Positions 27,023 to 33,206 of a DNA stretch of 33,206 bases are shown piece by piece. The position numbers were made by a program, and so were the translations under genes. Source of the DNA: Candidatus Peribacteria bacterium (GTDB taxonomy: Bacteria > Patescibacteriota > Gracilibacteria > Peribacterales > Peribacteraceae). Position 1 is the first letter of the stretch. The number at the start of each line of letters is the position of its first letter. The notes beneath the pieces were generated by a model. That model did no database searches. It saw only the letters and a list, made by a program, of their open reading frames with translations, and had not been told where the DNA came from. Location: contig CALRCM010000009.1 of NCBI GenBank assembly GCA_943354555.1, forward strand, positions 1 through 33,206. The letters run 5' to 3'.

Positions 27023-27090
27023 AGTATTAAGTATTAGGTATTAGGTATTAAGTATCCATACATAATACCTAATACTTCATACGTAATACT
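27023..27090. repeat. Inverted heptanucleotide arrays, (RGTATTA)4 + AGTATCC ... (TAATACY)n
   Basis: AGTATTA AGTATTA GGTATTA GGTATTA AGTATCC ATACA TAATACC TAATACT TCATACG TAATACT; fills the gap between two CDS. Confidence 0.85.
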
Positions 27091-27092
27091 TT

Positions 27093-27251
27093 TTAAAACA
27101 CTGTATAAATAAACGGTGCCAGTGGCGAAGTTTGCGCAAAAATCAGGATCAGCCCGAGAAGCACAATGATCATGATGATCGGCAACAGCCACCATTTCTT
27201 GCGTATGCGCATGAAGTGCCAGAGTTCGGTGAAGATGGAGAGTTTGGACAT
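27093..27251 (-). CDS. DUF5989-like 52-aa membrane protein (not in supplied ORF track)
   Basis: MSKLSIFTELWHFMRIRKKWWLLPIIMIIVLLGLILIFAQTSPLAPFIYTVF*. Confidence 0.85.
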   Translation of the reverse strand: MSKLSIFTELWHFMRIRKKWWLLPIIMIIVLLGLILIFAQTSPLAPFIYTVF

Positions 27252-27269
27252 GAGAAGAGTATAGAGGAT

Positions 27270-27947
27270 TTACATCACCAGTCCCGCCACCATTTCCATG
27301 ACATGGAGTACTGGGGTCATCACCAGCGAGATCCATCCCATCAGCAGTGGTATACCAAGAATATCTTCCGCAATCAGGAGTCCAAGCAGTATCCATGGAC
27401 CGCGCTGCATCCAAACCATGTACTCGTGATCGTAGCGGTAGGGGATGAATGCCTGCACGATTTTGCTGCCGTCGAGAGGGGCGATCGGGAGGAGGTTGAA
27501 GGCCATGAGGCCGAGGTTGAGCGCGATGGATGTACGCAGAATGTCCGTGAAGACGACGGAGAGCGAACCGCGCATCACCCCTCCCATCAGGAGATCCCAC
27601 GGATCTGACGAGAGCGCTCCCGGCGCAGTAGCAAGGAGCAGTGCAAAGGCGATGCTTGCCACGATAAGGTTACTGACAGGGCCGGCCAGTGCCACGAGTG
27701 ACGTGTCCCGTTTCCATTTTTTGAAGTAGCGCGGGTCCACCGGCACGGGCTTTCCCCAGCCAAATCCTATGAGGAAAAAGAGGATGGTTCCCATGGGGTC
27801 CAAATGTGCGATGGGGTTGAGGGTCAGGCGTCCCTGCTCTTTGGCAGTCGGATCTCCCAATCTATATGCGACCATGGCGTGTGCCCATTCGTGAACGGAA
27901 AGTGCAATGAGAAGTGCAATGATGAAGGAGGGGCGGAGGGCAGACAT
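27270..27947 (-). CDS. M50-family site-2 protease-like membrane metalloprotease
   Basis: 'LSVHEWAHAMVAYRLGDPTAKEQGRLTLNPIAHLDPMGTI', 'ALAGPVSNL', 'NLLPIAPLDGSKI'. Confidence 0.93.
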   Translation of the reverse strand: MSALRPSFIIALLIALSVHEWAHAMVAYRLGDPTAKEQGRLTLNPIAHLDPMGTILFFLIGFGWGKPVPVDPRYFKKWKRDTSLVALAGPVSNLIVASIAFALLLATAPGALSSDPWDLLMGGVMRGSLSVVFTDILRTSIALNLGLMAFNLLPIAPLDGSKIVQAFIPYRYDHEYMVWMQRGPWILLGLLIAEDILGIPLLMGWISLVMTPVLHVMEMVAGLVM

Positions 27948-27960
27948 AGGACGAAAGAAC

Positions 27961-28042
27961 AAGATACAAGATACAAGATACAAATTATTACGCGAATTTC
28001 TCTCTATTTCATTTGTATCTTGTATCTTGTTTCTTGTACCTT
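27961..28042. repeat. Inverted heptanucleotide arrays (AAGATAC)x3 / (GTATCTT)x2 + 2 degenerate units
   Basis: 27961-27985 vs 28011-28035 complementary at 24/25 positions, 25-nt loop; between divergent genes. Confidence 0.88.
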
Positions 28043-28052
28043 TGTCTCTGCA

Positions 28053-28262
28053 ATGGCACGCACATGCGTCAAGACCGGCAAGAAGACCGCTTTCGGAAAC
28101 ACCCGAAGTCACTCTATGCGACACACACGCCGGTCGTACCGCGCAAATATCCAGAAGAAGCGCGTGTTTGACCCGAAGACCGGTACCTACGTCACTATGA
28201 AGGTCGCTACAAGTTATCTTCGTACATTGGCTAAGAGATTGCAGCAGGGGAAGTCAGTCTAA
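28053..28262 (+). CDS. rpmB: 50S ribosomal protein L28
   Basis: MARTCVKTGKKTAFGNTRSHSMRHTRRSYRANIQKKRVFDPKTGTYVTMKVATSYLRTLAKRLQQGKSV. Confidence 0.88.
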   Translation: MARTCVKTGKKTAFGNTRSHSMRHTRRSYRANIQKKRVFDPKTGTYVTMKVATSYLRTLAKRLQQGKSV

Positions 28263-28304
28263 GGGTGGCAGGGCGACCATATGTTTCGGTGATTTTTTAT
28301 GCAT

Positions 28305-28335
28305 GAAAAAACGCCCGGATTACCGGGCGCTCTTT
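28305..28335. terminator. Bidirectional intrinsic terminator between convergent rpmB and the Ser-rich ORF
   Basis: AAAAAA-CGCCCGG-ATTA-CCGGGCG-CTCTTTT. Confidence 0.85.
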
Positions 28336-28355
28336 TGTGATGTTCTACGGAAGCT

Positions 28356-28862
28356 CTAGTACGTGCTTGAGCTACTTGCACCACTTTTCTTTCCTTTGTG
28401 GTTCTCCATCATCTTGTTCATCGCTTTGGCAGCCTTTGGATGAGCGGACTTGAAGGAGCTCTTGGCAGAGGACTTGGTAGAACTTGCGCATGCTTTTGCT
28501 TCCTCCGTTCCTTTCTCGTAGTCGCCACAACTCTTCTTCACTTCCTTCTTCATCACTTTTTTCATCTTTTTCATGACTTTCTTCATAGGTTTTTTGTCCT
28601 TGACGGTCTTCTGCACGCACTCCATGCGGGCCTTGCCCTTAAGTGTGGCACAGCTGGCCTTGATGCTCTGGCCAAGATTACGGGCGCTCGACACCGAAGC
28701 GGATGCGGAAGATTCCGTGGAAGAGGTGCTGGAAACTTCGGAGGATGTCGATGAAGCCTCTGAGGAGCTTGTTGAGGATGACGATGTGCCATCTTCAGCA
28801 AACGCTGGCATTGCGCCTAGTGCAAGTGCGGCGATCAGGGAACAGGATGTAATTTTGTGCAT
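28356..28862 (-). CDS. Secreted low-complexity Ser/Lys-rich hypothetical protein
   Basis: Signal peptide-like MHKITSCSLIAALALGAMPAFAEDG, Ser/Thr tract, Lys/Met-rich tract. Confidence 0.75.
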   Translation of the reverse strand: MHKITSCSLIAALALGAMPAFAEDGTSSSSTSSSEASSTSSEVSSTSSTESSASASVSSARNLGQSIKASCATLKGKARMECVQKTVKDKKPMKKVMKKMKKVMKKEVKKSCGDYEKGTEEAKACASSTKSSAKSSFKSAHPKAAKAMNKMMENHKGKKSGASSSSTY

Positions 28863-28897
28863 AGTATTTGGGGAAAGGAACTAATGCACTCTACTCC

Positions 28898-29344
28898 TTA
28901 GGGCAAGGGTTTTCCATTGGCATCCATTTCCTCTGGAACGGGGACTACGCTTGGGGATCTTTCCGCCTTCTTTGCACTATGATGGTGCTTGTCGTGCATA
29001 GACTGCTCTTTGCCGTGCTTGGATCGTGACCATCCCTCGGGGTGGGTCTCCCGGTATTGTCGCTCGTGCTCTTCATGTGCCTTTTTTTGTGATTCTTCAG
29101 CAATTTTTTGAATCAGGAGCTCATAGGCCTCGATGCGGTTTTGCAGAAGTCCTCGGTGATGTTGGTGCCGGACCGTCGTTCCTGTTGGCTTGTGCGTGAG
29201 CTCGACGCAGTTCGTGCTCTTGTTTAGATTCTGTCCACCGTGTCCGCCGCCGTGCGTGTGAAATTCCTCTATGTCTTCAGGTAGGATTTTCCACTCTGCA
29301 GCGAGAGCAAGGATATGTTCTGGTAGTTCGATAGGGAAATGCAT
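28898..29344 (-). CDS. GGQ-domain release-factor-like protein (ArfB-type family)
   Basis: 'EEFHTHGGGHGGQNLNKSTNCVELTHKPTGTTVRHQHHRGLLQNRIEAYELLIQKI'. Confidence 0.85.
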   Translation of the reverse strand: MHFPIELPEHILALAAEWKILPEDIEEFHTHGGGHGGQNLNKSTNCVELTHKPTGTTVRHQHHRGLLQNRIEAYELLIQKIAEESQKKAHEEHERQYRETHPEGWSRSKHGKEQSMHDKHHHSAKKAERSPSVVPVPEEMDANGKPLP

Positions 29345-29427
29345 GTACAGATGATAGTGAACAGCGGGAGAAGGAAAAAGCCCATCCGGCATTGTTGTTT
29401 GGTCGTCGGAAATGGAGAATGAGCAAT

Positions 29428-31173
29428 ATGTTCAGGCGATTGCTCGAAGCACGGCACCTCTGGATGGTCGGCATCTTGTTTGCAGCAGTCTTTTTGGCGT
29501 TCGGCCATAGCCTCTGGCAGGATTTCGCGCCGATTGATGACACGCTCCTCGTTCGGGAGAACCTCGCTGTTCGTGGCCTAACATGGTCGAACATCGTCTA
29601 TGTTTTTACCCACTATGATCCGGAGATTTACATTCCGGTCACCTTCCTTTCCTTTCAGATCAATTACGTTCTGGGAGGACTCGATCCGTTTGGGTTTCAT
29701 TTGGGCAACCTTCTCCTACATGCGGCAAATGCGGTGTTGGTATTCGCATTACTCAAGCGACTGATCCGCAGCGGCTATTGCGCATACATCGGCGCGATGA
29801 TCTTCGCTGTGCATCCACTGCATACTGAGGCTGTTGTGTGGATCGCCGGAAGAAAAGATCTTCTGAGTACGTTCTTCTATCTGCTTACGCTTATTACGTA
29901 TCTCCGTCATCGTGATGGCACCCGCGGCATGTATCTGCTGAGTATTCTTTTCGCTGTTCTTGCGATGCTGAGTAAAGCGATGGCGATGACGCTGCCGGCA
30001 GTATTGATACTGCTGGATTGGTTTGTTTCCGTAGCGGAAGATCGCAATCTTCCGCTACGGAAGCATGTTCACTTCATCAATAAAATTCCCTTCATCCTTC
30101 TTTCAATCCTGTGTGCGTTTATTGCGATTGCCGGTAAAGCGCGCGTCGTCGGGTCTACTTCCATGCTGGATACCGGTCTCGTGGCGATTCGCAGTACTGC
30201 GCATTACCTCTTGCAGATGATTGTCCCAATGGGCTTCAGTGTTTTTTATCAGCAACGCGATCCCATTCTCGATGTGTATTTCTTCGTATCACTTCTTTCC
30301 ATTCTTTTGCTCGCCTCTCTCGCGTGGTATTTCCGCAAATCCAAGCCATGGATACTGTTCGGGTTTTTGTTCTATTTCATCACCCTGAGCCCGACGTTTT
30401 TGAATTTTCATAAAGGACTCATCGCGTTTTACGCAGTGGATCGGTACGCATATCTGCCATCTGTCGGTATTATTTTTATTCTTGCTGTTCTTATTCATGA
30501 GTATGGATTTGGAAAACAGAAGAAAGTTCTTTCCGTCATTACATCTGTTGTGATCTTTGTCTTTCTGCTGCTCTCCCGTCACCAAACCCGCGTGTGGGAT
30601 TCTCCGGAAACTCTGTACCGTCATGCTGTTGAGGTAGATACAGCGTCCGTTCCGGCGCGTGCGACACTGGCGCAAGTCCTGCGGCAGTTGAATAGAAAGA
30701 CAGAAGCGTTTGTAGTGCTTCAGGAAGGATTACAGTTTGGAGACGACGTGAGCTATCACCTTGAGGCTGGAAACATCTATGCAGCAAACGGCCAAATCGC
30801 CGATGCTATAGAAGAATTCACCAAGGCATCGCAGATGAAGCCGGATCTTCCCGAGCCGCTCTTCTCCATTGGCTCACTCGAGGATCAGCGCGGCAACAGT
30901 GATCTTGCTCTGGAGTACTACCGCAAGGCGCTTGCGTTGGATACTTCGTACGTCGCTGCACGCTCACGCATTGCAGGAATCCTTATTGATAGAAAAGAGT
31001 ATCCAGAAGCAGAGAAGCAACTTATCGAAGCTCTGCACTGGAATGAAAGTTCCTTCATTGCAAACTATCAAATGTATCGATTACGAATGGCGCAGGGGAG
31101 GGAGGGGGAAGCGCAGCTGTATTATGAACGTGCAAAAGAGTTGAGACCGGGGGCGGAGGAGTTGCAGGAGTAA
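29428..31173 (+). CDS. Polytopic membrane protein with C-terminal TPR repeats (TMTC-like)
   Basis: N-terminal TMs with 'HPLHTEAVVWIAGRKDLLSTFFYLL'; C-terminal TPRs 'EPLFSIGSLEDQRGNSDLALEYYRKALALD'. Confidence 0.85.
   Translation: MFRRLLEARHLWMVGILFAAVFLAFGHSLWQDFAPIDDTLLVRENLAVRGLTWSNIVYVFTHYDPEIYIPVTFLSFQINYVLGGLDPFGFHLGNLLLHAANAVLVFALLKRLIRSGYCAYIGAMIFAVHPLHTEAVVWIAGRKDLLSTFFYLLTLITYLRHRDGTRGMYLLSILFAVLAMLSKAMAMTLPAVLILLDWFVSVAEDRNLPLRKHVHFINKIPFILLSILCAFIAIAGKARVVGSTSMLDTGLVAIRSTAHYLLQMIVPMGFSVFYQQRDPILDVYFFVSLLSILLLASLAWYFRKSKPWILFGFLFYFITLSPTFLNFHKGLIAFYAVDRYAYLPSVGIIFILAVLIHEYGFGKQKKVLSVITSVVIFVFLLLSRHQTRVWDSPETLYRHAVEVDTASVPARATLAQVLRQLNRKTEAFVVLQEGLQFGDDVSYHLEAGNIYAANGQIADAIEEFTKASQMKPDLPEPLFSIGSLEDQRGNSDLALEYYRKALALDTSYVAARSRIAGILIDRKEYPEAEKQLIEALHWNESSFIANYQMYRLRMAQGREGEAQLYYERAKELRPGAEELQE
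30027..30062. repeat. Perfect inverted repeat inside a coding region (16-bp stem, 4-nt loop)
   Basis: TTCCGTAGCGGAAGAT-CGCA-ATCTTCCGCTACGGAA. Confidence 0.9.
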
Positions 31174-31178
31174 TGACT

Positions 31179-31907
31179 TTATCCATGTCGCTTGTTCTTT
31201 CTCTCATTATGAGGCGGCTTTTTCCCTTTGTAACGCTTCGGCGGATTGCCGTATTGCTGCGCGAAGGCGATTGCGTAGGCTTCGCGGTCCTTGGTGGAGT
31301 GGTTGCGGTCGTCGAGAAGATGACCGATCTCATGAAGAATCACATCTTCAAGGCAAAAAATACGTATGGATTCCTGTGTCCAATGGCATTCCCAAAGGTG
31401 TTCCTCTTCATTCCAAATCCACTTGGCTCCACATCGGGTCAAGCTGTTTTTGAAAGCAGGAAGTACATTTGCATTATATTTCTCGATTCCTGATCGTTCG
31501 ATTGGAAAGAGATACACCGTGGATTTCCATTGCATCCCGTAACAAGGTTTTAAAGATTTTTTGCGCAGTCGTGGTAAGCAGAGGTGATCGAAGCGTTGGG
31601 CAAGCTCTTTGCGAATAGAGCGGGGGAGTTGCGATAATCTCTCCAAAATGTCCTCCGGCGAGACGGGGTGAGCAAAGCCATAGCCGGGATCTTCCACGTG
31701 GCACTGAGGGTACTGCAATGCCCGTGCTTCTTCCGCGCGATGTGGAAATTCCGGCGTACTGATTCCAAATGGATTCTGTCCAGTCTTTTGCCCTGTGGTT
31801 ACTTTGCGTATGTGTGCGTTATAGCCTTGGGCTATGTGTGTTATGGCAGCAGCTTTGGGACAGTGTGGTGTGCGAAATGCCTCAGGATTCCATGGAGATT
31901 GCAGCAT
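31179..31907 (-). CDS. Zincin-like hypothetical protein (HEXXH)
   Basis: 'CLEDVILHEIGHLLDDRNHSTKDREAYAIAFAQQYG'. Confidence 0.65.
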   Translation of the reverse strand: MLQSPWNPEAFRTPHCPKAAAITHIAQGYNAHIRKVTTGQKTGQNPFGISTPEFPHRAEEARALQYPQCHVEDPGYGFAHPVSPEDILERLSQLPRSIRKELAQRFDHLCLPRLRKKSLKPCYGMQWKSTVYLFPIERSGIEKYNANVLPAFKNSLTRCGAKWIWNEEEHLWECHWTQESIRIFCLEDVILHEIGHLLDDRNHSTKDREAYAIAFAQQYGNPPKRYKGKKPPHNERKNKRHG

Positions 31908-31971
31908 TGGCGGGTAATGATATCGCAGATGTGCGTTTCACTACGATAGAACTTCGGTAGAATCATCGTAC

Positions 31972-32062
31972 GGAGAGATGGCCGAGTGGTCGAAGGCGCG
32001 CGACTCGAAATCGCGTAGGCCCCAAAAGGGTCTCGAGGGTTCGAATCCCTCTCTCTCCGCCA
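31972..32062 (+). tRNA. tRNA-Ser(CGA), CCA encoded
   Basis: Acceptor GGAGAGA/TCTCTCC, anticodon stem-loop CGCGA-CTCGAAA-TCGCG, long variable arm, GGTTCGAATCC T-arm, terminal GCCA. Confidence 0.96.
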
Positions 32063-32233
32063 CAGGTGAATTCGCGCTGAGTCCGAGTCCGCCGCAGGCG
32101 GACGATGGACGAAGCCGAAGATCCTGTGTCCCCGTAGCCGCAGCGAAGGGGACAAACCGACATCCAGTAGCCACCTGCGAGCCAGGAGGATGCGGGTGTT
32201 ATGGGACGGGACGCTACAGGCAGAACTCGTTTT

Positions 32234-32890
32234 TTAAATATCATAAGGATTATCATATTCTGCTTCCGCTTCTTGAAGGGTCACGTAGCCCACCCCCCCT
32301 TCAAGAGCATGTTGTAGTTTTTTCTCTAAATCTTGTGCTATTGCAAAAAGTTCTTGCACACATTCGTCATGACGATTTTGAATGGTCTGTATATTTTCTC
32401 CTCTTATTCTGGCCATCTTCACATCCAATGTAGCGATCTCCCAACCCAGTTCTTCAATTCTTTTGCTGATTATCACTGCACTATCTTCATCCATAATTTC
32501 AGGTGCGAAGGTTCGAAGATATTTAATCGCATTCAGAAGATGCATACGAGATGTTGCGTTCACTGAACGAGTTTGTCCCATGACGATCCTCTCATCTCCA
32601 TGATGCGCACACCCCAATTTTCTATCTCTGTCCGGGCACATCGCGGGAAATGCAGCTGAAGAATGGAATAATTCAACGAATCCTCCAGGATCACGTATTG
32701 GAATTCCCGATGCCTTTAGCTGTTCGAGAGGAACAAGCGTGTCATGAAACAATCTGCACATATGAGTCCGTACACCTTGAGAAGTCATTTGCGATATTGC
32801 ATCGAAACTTTGAGCTAGTTTATTTACAAATCCGGGCCGATCGAACGTAGAATCATGATTTCGGTTACTTTCTGAAGGCACTACTGTCAT
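32234..32890 (-). CDS. Hypothetical protein
   Basis: Long ORF, likely start MTVVPSESNRN, AT-rich upstream region. Confidence 0.5.
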   Translation of the reverse strand: MTVVPSESNRNHDSTFDRPGFVNKLAQSFDAISQMTSQGVRTHMCRLFHDTLVPLEQLKASGIPIRDPGGFVELFHSSAAFPAMCPDRDRKLGCAHHGDERIVMGQTRSVNATSRMHLLNAIKYLRTFAPEIMDEDSAVIISKRIEELGWEIATLDVKMARIRGENIQTIQNRHDECVQELFAIAQDLEKKLQHALEGGVGYVTLQEAEAEYDNPYDI

Positions 32891-33144
32891 AATATATATT
32901 ATATCATATTTTAAAAATTTTGATATCTCAACGTCACGGAGCCTCAAAGCGAGATGAGGTAGAACTCGAAGATATCATCCGAAAATAGCATGGATTGTCA
33001 TTTTGACGCATAATTCCTTACAAAACCACCATTCCGTCAATTGCTTTTGCCAACCCGAATTCACCATTTGATGAAGATTATTGGCTTGCAGAGGCGTTTG
33101 GCAATGCTACTATCTCGCCGTCTTATTCATTCCCCCCTATCTCC

Positions 33145-33206
33145 ATGTCCTACGTCGTAGCTTCGAAAATCAAGGAGCTTATCAAGAAGCACAACATGAT
33201 GGCTGC
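33145..33206 (+). CDS. 5' end of a CDS cut by the window edge, possible histone-fold/DNA-binding protein
   Basis: MSYVVASKIKELIKKHNMMA; only 20 residues visible. Confidence 0.35.
   Translation, partial: MSYVVASKIKELIKKHNMMA

Noticed and set aside
27034-27600. 188-aa minus-strand ORF MGSPDGRGDARF...
   Set aside because: Overlaps the M50 protease and DUF5989-like genes in another frame; Arg/His/Pro-rich shadow composition.
23-28042. CRISPR array
   Set aside because: Repeats are 7 nt without spacers; no direct repeats of 24-40 nt with regular spacers and no cas genes.
31841-32256. Minus-strand ORFs with RERDSNPRDPFGAYAISSRAPSTTRP
   Set aside because: This is the antisense of tRNA-Ser(CGA), a common spurious ORF, not a protein.
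1-33206. Alternative code (UGA = Gly) as in Gracilibacteria
   Set aside because: TGA ends several confident genes, for example at 16322-16324 and 20415-20417, and is not seen in-frame within conserved domains.

Overview
Bacterial window of about 33 kb using the standard code, since TGA acts as a stop. It is dominated by a surface-glycan biosynthesis locus: several GT4 and GT2 glycosyltransferases, polytopic GT-C-like membrane proteins, an exostosin-like GT, GtrA, a divergent GDP-mannose 4,6-dehydratase, a DegT/Per-like aminotransferase, a sugar C-methyltransferase, a GMM-like Nudix protein, an SGNH hydrolase and a carbamoyltransferase with SxtJ-like/DUF5989 companions. Housekeeping genes follow: M50 protease, rpmB, a GGQ release-factor-like protein, a TPR membrane protein and tRNA-Ser(CGA). 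The gene style resembles Patescibacteria/Peregrinibacteria, but this is inference. Main observations: (1) a family of 7-nt-period tandem repeats with unrelated unit sequences, placed at gene boundaries, three times as inverted arrays able to fold into heptad-stepped hairpins, and three times inside ORFs; (2) an intact 1020-bp IS with perfect 25-bp IRs and an 8-bp TSD that cut a methyltransferase gene, whose lost C-terminus can be read on the far side; its transposase ATG is out of frame by one A; (3) a perfect 80-bp zero-spacer palindrome; (4) a stand-alone class I LysRS-like catalytic domain in the glycan cluster; (5) an 11-codon relic of a second gmd-like gene fused to a dispersed CCTTCGACAAGCTCAGGA motif; (6) a 52-aa DUF5989-like gene missing from the ORF track. 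No CRISPR array was seen.
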